Assembly (NCBI RefSeq): GCF_937888285.1
Contig: NZ_CALART010000042.1
Coordinates: 1 to 50,987, forward strand
Source: an uncultured Aquimonas sp.
GTDB lineage: Bacteria; Pseudomonadota; Gammaproteobacteria; Xanthomonadales; Xanthomonadaceae
Direction: 5' to 3'
Length of the DNA: 50,987 nucleotides
Positions within the stretch are counted from its first letter, which is position 1. Each line of letters starts with the position of its first letter. Shown one piece after another: positions 8,876 through 18,092 of this stretch. Below the pieces are notes generated by a model, which was not told the origin of the DNA, ran no database searches, and saw nothing but the letters and a program-made list of their open reading frames with translations. Position numbers and translations under genes: made by a program.

Positions 8876-9844
8876 ATGAGCATTTTCGTCGTCATCCTGA
8901 TCGGCTTCGTCGTCATCACCCTGTTCAAGGGCGTGCGCTCGGTGCCGCAGGGTTTCGAGTACACGGTGGAGCGCTTCGGCCGCTATACGCACACCCTGCC
9001 GCCCGGCCTCGGCTTCATCATTCCCTGGGTCGATGCGATCGGTCGCAAGATGAACATGATGGAGCAAGTGCTGGACGTGCCAAGCCAGGACGTCATCACC
9101 CGCGACAACGCGGTGGTCAAGGTCGACGGCGTGGTGTTCTACCAGGTGCTGGATGCTGCCAAGGCCGCGTACGAGGTGGCGCAGCTGGAGATCGCCATCC
9201 TTAACCTGACCATGACCAACATCCGCACCGTGCTGGGCTCGATGGACCTCGACGAGTCGCTGTCCAAACGCGACGAGATCAATGCCAAGCTGCTGACCGT
9301 GGTCGACGAGGCCACCCATCCCTGGGGCCTCAAGGTCAACCGCATCGAGATCAAGGACATCCAGCCGCCGCGCGATCTGGTTGATTCGATGGCGCGGCAG
9401 ATGAAGGCCGAGCGCGAGAAGCGCGCCAACATCCTCGACGCCGAAGGCCATCGCGCGTCCGAGATCCTGCGCGCGGAAGGCGAGAAGCAGGCCGCCATCC
9501 TCGAAGCCGAGGGCCGCCGCGAGGCCGCCTATCGCGACGCCGAGGCGCGCGAGCGCCTGGCCGAGGCCGAGGCCAAGGCGACCACCATGGTGAGCCAGGC
9601 GATCGCCCAGGGCGATGTGCAGGCAGTGAACTACTTCGTCGCCCAGAAGTACGTCGAGGCGATGAAGGAGTTCGCGCGCAGCCCGAACCAGAAGACCCTG
9701 CTGCTGCCGATGGAGAGCACCGGCATCCTCGGCGCGCTGGCCGGCATCGCCGAGCTGGCCCAGGCCCATCGCGGCGAGGCTGCACCGAAGGCGCCGACCC
9801 CGCCGCCGCGCCCGGCGGGCGCCGCCAACTTCCGGGTGGAGTGA
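8876..9844 (+). CDS. qmcA: SPFH-domain membrane protein QmcA (stomatin/slipin family)
   Basis: Inner-membrane SPFH protein forming oligomeric membrane microdomains. Family work links QmcA to membrane-protein quality control with FtsH. The 322-residue protein has an N-terminal membrane anchor (residues 1-15), then VPQGFEYTVERFGRYT and the SPFH core with VDGVVFYQV. A long charged helical segment rich in AEGEKQAAILEAEGRREAA-type repeats follows, typical of the flotillin-like coiled coil. The start at 8876 is supported by GGAGG ending 5 nt upstream. The stop overlaps the GTG start of the downstream nfeD-type gene by 4 bp, so the two are translationally coupled, as in the E. coli qmcA-ybbJ pair. 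Confidence 0.95.
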   Translation: MSIFVVILIGFVVITLFKGVRSVPQGFEYTVERFGRYTHTLPPGLGFIIPWVDAIGRKMNMMEQVLDVPSQDVITRDNAVVKVDGVVFYQVLDAAKAAYEVAQLEIAILNLTMTNIRTVLGSMDLDESLSKRDEINAKLLTVVDEATHPWGLKVNRIEIKDIQPPRDLVDSMARQMKAEREKRANILDAEGHRASEILRAEGEKQAAILEAEGRREAAYRDAEARERLAEAEAKATTMVSQAIAQGDVQAVNYFVAQKYVEAMKEFARSPNQKTLLLPMESTGILGALAGIAELAQAHRGEAAPKAPTPPPRPAGAANFRVE

Positions 9845-10290
9845 TCGACATGGGCCACTGGATGCAGTCGCCGTGGTTCTGGTGGGGCGTGGCGCTGGCC
9901 CTGTTCGCGGCCGAGGCCCTGCTGCCCGGCACTTTTTTGCTGTGGCTGGGCTTTGCCGCGGTCGCCACCGCGGTGCTGGTGCTGGCCTTGCCGATCGATC
10001 CCGTCGTCCAGTGGTTCCTGTTCGGGGTGCTGGGCCTGGTGTCGGTGGGCATCGGCTGGAGGCTGCGTGCGCGGATCAACGCCAAACCGGAGGATCACCC
10101 CACGCTCAACCGCCGCGGTGCGCAGCTGGTCGGGCAGGTGTTTCCGCTGGAGTCGGCCATCGTCGATGGTCGCGGCCGGCTGAAGATCGGCGATGCCTTC
10201 TGGCGGGCCGAGGGGCCGGATCTGCCGCAGGGCACGCGGGTGCGGGTGGTGGCGGTCGATGGCACCGTGGTGCAGGTGAAGGCGGCTTGA
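9841..10290 (+). CDS. ybbJ: NfeD-family short membrane protein (YbbJ type)
   Basis: Partner of the SPFH protein encoded immediately upstream. The 149-residue product has two or three membrane helices in the first 75 residues (WFWWGVALALFAAEALLPG, FLLWLGFAAVATAVLVLALP, VQWFLFGVLGLVSVGIGW). A C-terminal OB-fold NfeD domain follows with LVGQVFPLESAIVDGRGRLK and VRVVAVDGTVVQVK. It lacks the ClpP-like protease half of long NfeD proteins. The GTG at 9841 overlaps the qmcA stop (GTGA); an ATG three codons later is an alternative start. Membrane scaffolding or stability with QmcA is inferred from family and operon context. Confidence 0.93.
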   Translation: MIDMGHWMQSPWFWWGVALALFAAEALLPGTFLLWLGFAAVATAVLVLALPIDPVVQWFLFGVLGLVSVGIGWRLRARINAKPEDHPTLNRRGAQLVGQVFPLESAIVDGRGRLKIGDAFWRAEGPDLPQGTRVRVVAVDGTVVQVKAA

Positions 10291-10664
10291 GCGGGGCAGG
10301 GGCTTTGTTGGCGGCGCTGCGGATCGCCCGGAGGATCGTCGCCCCCGGGTAGCGTCCGTCCTCGCTAAGGCGGGGCGGGGGGCGTTCCAGCCTGCCTCAG
10401 TGGCGAGACCACTGGATCCCCGCCTTCGCGGGGATGACGAACTCGAGTTTCTTCAAGAACATCGTCGCCGCGTCGCCGCGCTGGGGAGCGCTCAGGTCGA
10501 GCCGATCCCCGAGCCAGAGCGTGTCGCTTTGCAGAACGCGGTGCTCGGGCTTCTCAGGGAGCGCGGCTGGCGGATTGATGTGGAGCGCTGAATCGCGCGA
10601 TGCCGTCGGGCTGTGCCCGCGGTCACGCGACGCGGCCCGGCGCGGCACGTATGCTCCCGAGCCC
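10291..10664. other. Intergenic spacer with a dispersed palindromic repeat
   Basis: 374 bp between nfeD and the first L,D-transpeptidase gene. It holds the 28-bp repeat at 10413-10440. No gene with matching codon bias and no clear promoter was recognised. Confidence 0.6.
10413..10440. repeat. Dispersed hairpin repeat (family D, copy 1)
   Basis: A stem tccccgc / gcgggga with cttc loop (10417-10434), flanked by tgga and tgacga. The reverse complement recurs at 38940-38967 with two differences. This GGATCCCCGCCTTCGCGGGGATGACG type of intergenic element is common in beta- and gammaproteobacterial genomes. Confidence 0.85.
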
Positions 10665-11381
10665 ATGCGTCGATCGATCCTGCGTTCAGTTTCCCGCCTG
10701 GCCGCCTTCGCGGTGCTCGCCTGCAGCTGCAGTTCCGCTTTCGCCGGTGACCGATCGAAGCGCCTGCTGCAGCAGGCGCCCGGGCTGAAGGCCGAGGTGC
10801 TGGAGCTGGCTGTTTCGGCCTACGACTGCGCGCGTCGCGGCGGCGAGGCACCGCAGGCGCGACGCCTGGCCGTGATCGACTACTCGCTGCCCTCCACCGA
10901 GCCGCGCCTGTGGGTGTTCGACATGGCGCGCAAACGCCTGCTGTACGCCGAACACGTCGCCCACGGCCGCGGCAGCGGCGACAACCTGGCCACCGAGTTC
11001 TCCAACATCGAAGGCAGCCACCAGACCAGTCTGGGCCTGTTCGTCACCGACCAGACCTACTACGGGGCCAACGGCTATTCGCTGCGCATGGATGGCCTCG
11101 ACCCGGGCTTCAACGATCTCGCCCGCCAGCGCGCCATCGTCATGCACGGCGCGCCCTACGTGGACCCGGAGTTCGCCCGGACGCAGGGCCGTCTGGGCCG
11201 CAGCCACGGCTGCCCTGCGGTGCGTGATGCGGTGGCCCGACCGCTGATCAACCAGCTGCGCCACGGCCAGCTGCTGTTCGCCTACTACCCCGACCCGGCC
11301 TGGCTGGCCAATGCGCGCAGCCTGTCTTGCCTGCGGCTGGCCCGCGCAGGGCAGACCGTGGGCACAGCAGGAGCGCCCTGA
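10665..11381 (+). CDS. Secreted murein L,D-transpeptidase catalytic-domain protein (YkuD_2 type)
   Basis: Periplasmic enzyme of the YkuD_2 branch of L,D-transpeptidases, which use a Cys nucleophile on tetrapeptide stems or related bonds. The 238-residue protein has a signal sequence (LAAFAVLACSCSSAFAG, cleaved near residue 28). The family's FSNIEGSHQTSLGLF is at about 112-126, SLRMDGLDPGFNDLARQRA at 139-157, IVMHGAPYV with His161, and the active-site RSHGCPAVRD with His181 and Cys183. The start at 10665 is the ATG opening the signal peptide; longer frames upstream run through a dispersed repeat and are unlikely. A second, structurally different L,D-transpeptidase follows 133 bp downstream, so the pair forms a peptidoglycan-remodelling locus. 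Confidence 0.9.
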   Translation: MRRSILRSVSRLAAFAVLACSCSSAFAGDRSKRLLQQAPGLKAEVLELAVSAYDCARRGGEAPQARRLAVIDYSLPSTEPRLWVFDMARKRLLYAEHVAHGRGSGDNLATEFSNIEGSHQTSLGLFVTDQTYYGANGYSLRMDGLDPGFNDLARQRAIVMHGAPYVDPEFARTQGRLGRSHGCPAVRDAVARPLINQLRHGQLLFAYYPDPAWLANARSLSCLRLARAGQTVGTAGAP

Positions 11382-11514
11382 CCGCTGCTCCGCGCCGCAG
11401 GGCAGCATCGCCCGGCGCCAAGCGCCCTCGATCGCCGAAGCCAGTCGCCGGTGAACGTCCCGCGACAGGGCACAATGCGCGCTTCGCCCTTCGCGTCCCG
11501 GCTCCGATCGTTCC

Positions 11515-13335
11515 ATGCGCATTTCGCTTCCTGCTTGCCGTTCCCTTGGTGTCGTCGCCCTGTTGCTGAGCCCTCTGGCCGCGTTCTCGCAGACGATTTC
11601 GGACGAGGCTGCGCTGCAGGCCCTGCTCGGCCAGCCTGGCCAAGTGCTGCAGGTACAGGGCCGACCCCTGCATGCGCCGGATGCGGTGCGTGGGTTCTAT
11701 TCGGCGCGGGGGTACCGGCGCGCCTGGACCGCGCAGGGCTGCGGGCCTGAGTACCGCGAACTGCTGGTCGCGATCGCCGGCAGCGGGACGCACGGCCTGT
11801 TGCCGCGCGACTACCACCTCGATGTTCTGGGCGCGACCGGAACCTGCACGCTGGCCGAGGAGCTGCTGGCCAGCGATGCCTGGCTGAGTCTGGCCTCGCA
11901 TCTGCGCGGTGGGCGCATCGATCCGGTTCGCGTGGAGCCCGACTGGACGGTGCAGCGGCCCAGCCTGGATGCGCCGGTGGCGCTGCAGGCCGCGCTCGAC
12001 TCGGGACAGGTGGCAGCCGCGCTGGAGGCACTGGCGCCGCAGGACCCCTTTTACCGCGCGCTGCGCGAGGCCCTGCAGCGTGAGCGCGCCCAGCTCGATG
12101 CGCCGCGGCCGCCGCCGGTCGAGCCGGGCGACAGCCTGAAGCCCGGCGATCAGGGGCCGCGCGTCGCCCAGCTGCGCGCCCTGCTGCGGGCGGAAGGGCA
12201 TGCGGCGGAGCCGCTGCCGACGGTGGCGACATCGTTGGACGCGGCCGGTGCGACCATCGGCCTTGTCGCGGTTGCTGGTGCGGGTGCGCAAGGCCCTACC
12301 GGGGAGCAGGGCGCGCCGCTGTCCGGCGTTCACTCCGATCCCGGTGCGGAACAGGCTGGCGCTGGCGCCGAGGCCCTGTTCGACAGCAGCCTCGAAGCCG
12401 CGCGCAAGGCCAACCAGGCCCCGGAAGACCTGTTTGACGGCGGCCTCGAAGCTGCCCTGAAGGCCTACCAGCAGCGACTCAACCTGGAGCCCGACGGCGT
12501 GGCGGGGCGCATGACCCTGGCCCAGCTCGCGCGCGGACCGGCCGAGCGGGTGGATCAGCTGCGCGTCAACCTCGAACGCTGGCGCTGGCTGCCCGCGGAT
12601 CTCGGTGCCCGCCATCTGCGCGTCAACATCGCCGACTACCGGCTGGAGGCCTGGAATGCCGGCCGCATCGAGCGCGTGCATCGGGTAGTGGTCGGCACGG
12701 GCTACCGGCAGACGCCAAGCTTTTCGGCGCGCATGCGCTATGTGGTGCTGAACCCCTGGTGGGAAGTGCCGCGCCGGCTGGCCACCCAGGACAAGCTGCC
12801 GCTGTTCCAGCGCGATCCCCAGGCTTTCGCCCGCGGTGGCTATGCGCTGCTGGATCCGCAGGGCCAGCCGGTGGATGTGGCCGGTGTCGACTTCAGCCAG
12901 CTCTCGCGCAATCGCTTCCCGTATCGCCTGCGGCAGCAGCCGGGGCCTGCCAACGCGCTGGGCCAGGTCAAGCTGATCCTGCCCAACAGCCACGACGTCT
13001 ACCTGCACGACACGCCCAGCCGCGGCCTGTTCGGGCGGGTGCGCCGCAGCTTCTCCTCCGGCTGCATCCGCGTCGAGGAGGCGCTGGCGCTGACCGACTG
13101 GGTGCTGGCCGGCGCGCGTGGCTTCGACCGAGCGCGCATTGACGCCGTCATCGCCAGCGGCGTCGAGACCCGGGTCGATCTGTCCGAGCCCCTGCCGGTG
13201 CATCTGCTCTACCTGACGGCGGTCGACGACGGCGCCGGCGGCGTGCGGCTGATCGACGACCTCTACCAGCGCGATCCGCGACTGCTGCAGGCGCTGGACG
13301 CGCGGGTTGCGGTCGACGCGGTGGCCGGGCGATGA
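11515..13335 (+). CDS. L,D-transpeptidase of the YcbB/LdtD family with an expanded peptidoglycan-binding domain
   Basis: Periplasmic enzyme making 3-3 (mDAP-mDAP) peptidoglycan crosslinks. The 606-residue product has a signal peptide (cleavage near residue 25) and an N-terminal scaffold domain. A peptidoglycan-binding domain (about 208-340) and a YkuD catalytic domain follow. The catalytic signature LHDTPSRGLF runs into RRSFSSGCIRVE, with nucleophile Cys517. RYVVLNPWWEVP at 409-420 is also typical. The binding domain is unusual: after LRALLRAEGHA (221-230) comes about 75 residues of low-complexity Ala/Gly-rich sequence and a duplicated LFDSSLEAA / LFDGGLEAA block before the normal YQQRLNLEPDGVAG continuation. 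All catalytic elements are intact. The gene ends about 100 bp before the DedA fusion gene. Confidence 0.93.
   Translation: MRISLPACRSLGVVALLLSPLAAFSQTISDEAALQALLGQPGQVLQVQGRPLHAPDAVRGFYSARGYRRAWTAQGCGPEYRELLVAIAGSGTHGLLPRDYHLDVLGATGTCTLAEELLASDAWLSLASHLRGGRIDPVRVEPDWTVQRPSLDAPVALQAALDSGQVAAALEALAPQDPFYRALREALQRERAQLDAPRPPPVEPGDSLKPGDQGPRVAQLRALLRAEGHAAEPLPTVATSLDAAGATIGLVAVAGAGAQGPTGEQGAPLSGVHSDPGAEQAGAGAEALFDSSLEAARKANQAPEDLFDGGLEAALKAYQQRLNLEPDGVAGRMTLAQLARGPAERVDQLRVNLERWRWLPADLGARHLRVNIADYRLEAWNAGRIERVHRVVVGTGYRQTPSFSARMRYVVLNPWWEVPRRLATQDKLPLFQRDPQAFARGGYALLDPQGQPVDVAGVDFSQLSRNRFPYRLRQQPGPANALGQVKLILPNSHDVYLHDTPSRGLFGRVRRSFSSGCIRVEEALALTDWVLAGARGFDRARIDAVIASGVETRVDLSEPLPVHLLYLTAVDDGAGGVRLIDDLYQRDPRLLQALDARVAVDAVAGR
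12373..12480 (+). repeat. In-frame 54-bp tandem duplication inside the L,D-transpeptidase gene
   Basis: Two adjacent 54-bp units (12373-12426 and 12427-12480) encode ALFDSSLEAARKANQ and DLFDGGLEAALKAYQ plus three residues each. The DNA is still recognisably similar (ctgttcgac / ctgtttgac, gcctcgaagc in both). The duplication lies in the peptidoglycan-binding domain. Confidence 0.8.
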
Positions 13336-13439
13336 GCGCGGCCGGTGCCGTCGTCGCCTGCGCCGACGGGCGCGTGCGCGCGCCGTTGCCGTGGCTGCGC
13401 CGCCGTCCAGGCTTCACGCGCGCCGCCTAGAATCCGCGC

Positions 13440-15431
13440 ATGGAGTCTTCGCGCTGGAACGAGCTGCTCGACTGGATCGCCGCCCACCCGCTGGCGGCGG
13501 GCCTGGTGATCTTCCTGATCGCCTTCTGCGACGCCCTGCTGATCATCGGCGTGGTGGTACCGGCGGCGCCGCTGCTGTTCGCGGTCGGCACCCTGGTCGG
13601 GCTGGGCCATGTCGATGGCGTCTATGCGGTGGCCTGCGCCGCGCTCGGCGCCTTCTGCGGCGACGGCGTCAGCTACGTGGCCGGACGTCGCTACGGGGAT
13701 TCGCTGAAGCTGCGCTGGCCCTTTGCCCAGCATCCCGAGTGGCTGGCGCGCGGCGACGCCTCGTTCCGTCGGCACGGCATGAAAAGCCTGGTCATCGGTC
13801 GCTTCGTCGGCGCGATCCGGCCCTTCATTCCCGCCATCGCCGGCATGCTGGCGATGCCGGCGCAGCGCTACGCGTTCGCCACGGCCATCGCCGCCGTACT
13901 GTGGGCCCTGGCCTTCCTGCTGCCGGGCTGGCTGTTTGGCGCCTCGCTGGATCTGGTGGCCGCCGTCGCTGGCCGCTTGGCGATCGTGATCGCGCTGGTC
14001 CTGGCGCTCGTGGCCGCGCTGTGGGGCAGCGTGTTCTACCTCTGGCGCTGGCTGGCACCGCGGGCGGAGGCGCTGCTCGCCGGCGCGCTCGACTGGTCGC
14101 ATCGGCATCCGGTGCTGGGGCGGTATTCCGAGGCGCTGATCGATCCGCGGCGTCGTGAATCCCCCTCGCTGCTGGTGTTCGCGCTGGGCCTGTTGGCGGC
14201 GGTCTGGGGCTTCTTCCAGCTGCTGGTCTCGGTGGATGGCGGTGACGCGCCCTCGCGCCTCGATACGCAAGTCAATCACCTGATGTTCGGGCTGCGTCAT
14301 CCGCTGGCCGATCCGCTGATGGGTGGGATGAGCACGCTTGGCGATCCGCTGCTGCTGATCGGCCCGGTACTGCTGGTGTTCGCCTGGCTGTGGTGGCGGC
14401 GCCAGCGCGTGGCCGCCTGGCACTGGCTGGTGGCGCCGATCGCCGCCGCGCTGATCAGCCTGCTGCTCGGCTGGCTGATCGAACTGCCGGCGCCGCCGAC
14501 GGCCGTGGGGCCGAGCGGCCACGGTTTCCCCTCGCTGCCGATCACCCTGGCGGCCAGCGTGTATGGCTTCTTCGCGGTGCTGGTCGCTCGCGAGCTGCCG
14601 GGGCGGGCGCGCGTCTGGCCCTATGTGGTGGCGGCCCTGGTCGTGGGCCTGCTCGGATTCGCCCAGCTCTATCTCGGCACGCACTGGCTGTCCGAGGTGC
14701 TGGCGGGGGCTTCGCTGGGCCTGCTGTGGACCACGGCGCTGGGCATCGCCTATCGCCGCCGCACCGCGCGCTCGTTCTGGATGAAGCCGGTGGCGGCGCT
14801 GTTCTTCAGCGCGGCCCTGCTCTCGCTGGCGCTTTTCGGCGGCCAGCGTTCAGCGGCGCAGCTGGCCCAGCTGGAACGCCCGGTCGAACGGCAGGACATC
14901 TCTCTGCAGCGCTGGCTGGATGCCGATCCCGCGCTGCGCCTGCCGCAGCGCCGCAACGAGCTGCGCGATCGCGATGCCTGGCCGCTGAACCTGCAGTACG
15001 CCGGCGACCCCGCGCAGCTTCAAGCGCTGCTTGAGGCTCGCGGCTGGCAGCGCATCGAACCCGGTGACTGGCGTGGCCTGCTGCGCATGCTTGACGACAG
15101 CGCAGACGCGCAGCAGCTGCCGGTGATGCCGACCACGCATCTCGGCCGACCGGAAAGCCTGCTGATGGAGCAGGCCGGCGACCGTGCCGGCGAGCGCCTG
15201 GTGCTGCGGCTGTGGGCGGCGCCCTACCGGTTGGCGCCGGAGGGCGATCCGCTGTGGCTGGGCACCGTGCACACCCTGCACTACTCGACCCGCGGCGATG
15301 GTTTCGTGCGCTACTGGGCGGCGCGGCCGCAGACCGCGCCAGCGCTGCAGCGGCTGCGCGCCGATACCGGCGACTGGCGGGTGGGCGCCGACGACAGCCG
15401 ACTGCTGCGCCTGCGCGCGCCGCGACGCTGA
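13440..15431 (+). CDS. DedA - PAP2 - LssY_C fusion membrane protein
   Basis: A polytopic inner-membrane protein of 663 residues. Residues 1-200 are a DedA domain, with VVVPAAPLLFAVGTLVG and the family's GRFVGAIRPFIPAIAG at 120-135; DedA proteins include flippases for undecaprenyl phosphate and phospholipids. Residues 245-440 are a PAP2 lipid-phosphatase domain. Residues 480-660 resemble the LssY C-terminal domain. The three PAP2 motifs are altered. The KX6RP motif reads G344-WLIELP-A351-P. PSGH is kept at 358-361. The SRX5HX3D motif reads A408-Q409-LYLGT-H415-WLS-E419. Lys and both Arg are therefore missing, and phosphatase activity is doubtful. It follows the two L,D-transpeptidase genes, suggesting an envelope role. 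Confidence 0.88.
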   Translation: MESSRWNELLDWIAAHPLAAGLVIFLIAFCDALLIIGVVVPAAPLLFAVGTLVGLGHVDGVYAVACAALGAFCGDGVSYVAGRRYGDSLKLRWPFAQHPEWLARGDASFRRHGMKSLVIGRFVGAIRPFIPAIAGMLAMPAQRYAFATAIAAVLWALAFLLPGWLFGASLDLVAAVAGRLAIVIALVLALVAALWGSVFYLWRWLAPRAEALLAGALDWSHRHPVLGRYSEALIDPRRRESPSLLVFALGLLAAVWGFFQLLVSVDGGDAPSRLDTQVNHLMFGLRHPLADPLMGGMSTLGDPLLLIGPVLLVFAWLWWRRQRVAAWHWLVAPIAAALISLLLGWLIELPAPPTAVGPSGHGFPSLPITLAASVYGFFAVLVARELPGRARVWPYVVAALVVGLLGFAQLYLGTHWLSEVLAGASLGLLWTTALGIAYRRRTARSFWMKPVAALFFSAALLSLALFGGQRSAAQLAQLERPVERQDISLQRWLDADPALRLPQRRNELRDRDAWPLNLQYAGDPAQLQALLEARGWQRIEPGDWRGLLRMLDDSADAQQLPVMPTTHLGRPESLLMEQAGDRAGERLVLRLWAAPYRLAPEGDPLWLGTVHTLHYSTRGDGFVRYWAARPQTAPALQRLRADTGDWRVGADDSRLLRLRAPRR

Positions 15432-15566
15432 GGTCTGCGGTCGAGCGGGGTGCGCCTTCGTCGGCTTGTGCACGGACTCGGACTTCGTTCGGCGCGTGGC
15501 ATCTAGCGGGCTTGCTGCAGCCATCAGCACAAGGCGTTGAGGCCAAGGCGATCCTTGCGCCGCCCT

Positions 15567-18092
15567 TCACTCCGGCTGGTCGAGGTGGTGCTGCAGGAAG
15601 CCGGCGATCCCGCGCCACATGCGCTGGGTGTTGGGCAGCGATTCGAAGCTGTGGCCTTCATCCTTGAACCACAGCCCGGTGACCGGTACGCCGCGCAGCT
15701 GCAGCAGTCGCAGCAGACGGCGCGCGTGCTCCGGATCGACACGCGCATCGCGACCGCCCTGGACCAGCATCAGCGGCGTGCGCAGAGCGTCCAGGCGGTA
15801 GGCGGGTGAGGTTTCGCGCAGCTGCTCCAGCTGTTCCTTCGGATCGCCGACCACTTCCACCAGTTTCTCGCGCGACTTGGCATGGGCGGCAGCGTCGGAA
15901 GCGGTGAACAGCAGCGGCAGGTCGGTGGGGCCATTGATCGACACCGCGCAGCGGAAGCGCTCGGGCCAGCGCACGCTGGCGACCAGGGCCGAGAAGCCGC
16001 CATAGCTCGAGCCCAGCATGCACATGCGTTCGCCGTCGACCGGTTCGGTCTTCAGCACGACCTGCAGGGCGAGGTCGATGTCGTCTTCGATGAGCCGGCC
16101 GAAGTTGCGCTTGCCGGCCTCGCGGAAGGCGCGCCCGTAGCCTTCCGATCCGCGGAAGTTCACCTGCAGCACGGCATAGCCGAGGCTGGCGAGGAACTGC
16201 AGTTCGCTGTCGAAATGCAGGCGGTCGGCAATGCCGATGGGGCCGCCGTGCGGGTAGACGATCAGCGGATGCGGGCCTTCGCCTTCCGGCAGGGTCAGGA
16301 AGGCCTCGATCCGGGTGCCGTCGGTGGCCTCCACCTGCAGTGCGCGGGCCGACGCAAAGCGCATGCCTTCGAGCCAGGGGAGCGCCTGCAGGATCGGGCT
16401 CAGGCTGCGCTGCTCGACGTCGAAGTGGAACAGCTGCGGCGGCGCGTTCGGGCCGTCCGCCCACAGCAGCCGCTGGCGACCGTCGTCGCTGCGCGCCGCG
16501 GTCTGCAGGCTGAGGGCGGGCAGGGCGCGCTGCAGCGCGGCCTCCTGCTGGCGCTCCTGCTCGCCGAAGTACTCGGTCTGCCGGCGTCCCTCGCGGTAGT
16601 AGCTGACGCCGCTGACGCCGCTGACGCTGCCGTCGGCGGCGAACAGCGCGCCGTGCACATCAACGCCCTCGCGCGAGAACAGGGTGCGCGTGATCCTGCG
16701 CGTGGCGATGTCGAACTCCACCAGGTCCAGCTGGCCGCGGTCGCGATCGCTGGTGCCGTACAGGGTTTCGCCGTCGAAGGACAGCGCCATCGGACTGAAG
16801 CCCAGCGCGTCGTCGAGTTCGATCTCGGTTTCGTAGCGGCCGTCGATGCCGTGCAGCAGCACGCGCTTCTCGTCCTTTTCCACCAGTGCGACGCGCAAGC
16901 GGCCCATGCCGTCGACGAACCAGGTCAGGTCCTTGCTGACGCCGCGATTGAGGCGGTCTGACAGCCGCCCCTTGAAGGCGCGCGCGCTTTCCGGGCTCGA
17001 CACGTCGACACGGTGGACCATCAGCTCGCCTCGGCGCGTATAGCTGCCGAACAGCACGTGGTCGGGCTCGGCCCGCAGCGGATCGATCAGTTCACCGCGG
17101 CGCGGCAGGCGCACGACCTGGAAGCGCTCGGCCCCGGAGGCCTCGCGCCGGATGCGAACCACCTCGATGATGCGGCGGCCAAAGGGGCCGATCTCCAGCA
17201 CCAGACGGTCCGGGCCCGACCAGCTCAGGCTCGAGAACATGTAGGGCGACTGCGCGATCAGGTGGCGGCTGCCCTCCTGCAGATCGATCAGCTCGATCCG
17301 CCACTGTCGGGGCGGCTCGCGCGTCGCATCTTCTTCCGTGGCTTTCTCGTCGGCAGCAGGTGCTTCGTCGGGCAGTGGGCTCGACAGCTCCAGCGCGAGG
17401 AAGCGGCCATCCGGGCTCAGCGCCAGGTCTGACAGGGGCCCTCGCTGCCAGAGCTGGTCTGGGTCCAAGAGCAGAGACTTCGGTTCCGGTGGGGGCTGAA
17501 GCAGCTCTTCGACCGGTGTGGCTGCATCGAAATCGGCGGGTGCCGCCTTCAGTGCGGCGAGATAGACCTCGGGGAAGGGATCGGGATAGGCACCGCTATA
17601 GCGGAAGCTGTGGCGCTCCAACAGCTGCGGGTGTGTGCTCTTCAACCAGTCCAGCGCGGCCACGCCGCGATTGGCGAGGCGCAGATGGGCGCGCCACAGG
17701 CTGCTGGCTTCGAAGCTGAGGTCGCCGGGATAGTTGACGACGCCGGGCTCGACCCTGAAGCGGAACTCGGCGTCATCGCGCAGCCGGAAACGCCAGCCGC
17801 CAAAGGGCTGCACTTCCATCCACTGGTAGTCGCCCGCCTTCAGCCGGAACACGCGATGGCTGCGCCCTTCGGGCAGCCGCCTCAGGAAGGTCGATCCGAG
17901 CAGGCGGCCCTCGCGACCGAGCCGTACGCCGTAGAGGGTCTGGCGGCTGTCGACCGCAACGACCAGCAGGCCTTCGTCGGCGGCCAGCTCGGGCAGCGTG
18001 CCAGGCTCCAGTTCATCGAGGGCGTGGGCCGGCCGAACTGCCACGAGGAGGCACAACAGCAGCAGGCTGCAGAACAGATCAGGACGAAGCAT
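15567..18092 (-). CDS. Exported prolyl-oligopeptidase-family (S9) serine peptidase
   Basis: Secreted alpha/beta-hydrolase peptidase of family S9 with an N-terminal beta-propeller, likely cleaving oligopeptides in the periplasm or medium. The 841-residue form has a signal peptide (CSLLLLCLLVAVRPAHA). About 200 residues of extra N-terminal sequence come next. A propeller region with LWQRGPLSDLALSPDGRFLA follows, then a C-terminal catalytic domain. The catalytic triad is visible: Ser696 in GSSYGG, Asp782 in QGGRDARVD and His814 in KDEGHSF. YPHGGPIGI near the start of the domain is the usual oxyanion region. An upstream in-frame GTG (18203) would bury the signal peptide, so the ATG at 18092 is preferred although its ribosome binding site is weak. 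Confidence 0.9.
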   Translation of the reverse strand: MLRPDLFCSLLLLCLLVAVRPAHALDELEPGTLPELAADEGLLVVAVDSRQTLYGVRLGREGRLLGSTFLRRLPEGRSHRVFRLKAGDYQWMEVQPFGGWRFRLRDDAEFRFRVEPGVVNYPGDLSFEASSLWRAHLRLANRGVAALDWLKSTHPQLLERHSFRYSGAYPDPFPEVYLAALKAAPADFDAATPVEELLQPPPEPKSLLLDPDQLWQRGPLSDLALSPDGRFLALELSSPLPDEAPAADEKATEEDATREPPRQWRIELIDLQEGSRHLIAQSPYMFSSLSWSGPDRLVLEIGPFGRRIIEVVRIRREASGAERFQVVRLPRRGELIDPLRAEPDHVLFGSYTRRGELMVHRVDVSSPESARAFKGRLSDRLNRGVSKDLTWFVDGMGRLRVALVEKDEKRVLLHGIDGRYETEIELDDALGFSPMALSFDGETLYGTSDRDRGQLDLVEFDIATRRITRTLFSREGVDVHGALFAADGSVSGVSGVSYYREGRRQTEYFGEQERQQEAALQRALPALSLQTAARSDDGRQRLLWADGPNAPPQLFHFDVEQRSLSPILQALPWLEGMRFASARALQVEATDGTRIEAFLTLPEGEGPHPLIVYPHGGPIGIADRLHFDSELQFLASLGYAVLQVNFRGSEGYGRAFREAGKRNFGRLIEDDIDLALQVVLKTEPVDGERMCMLGSSYGGFSALVASVRWPERFRCAVSINGPTDLPLLFTASDAAAHAKSREKLVEVVGDPKEQLEQLRETSPAYRLDALRTPLMLVQGGRDARVDPEHARRLLRLLQLRGVPVTGLWFKDEGHSFESLPNTQRMWRGIAGFLQHHLDQPE

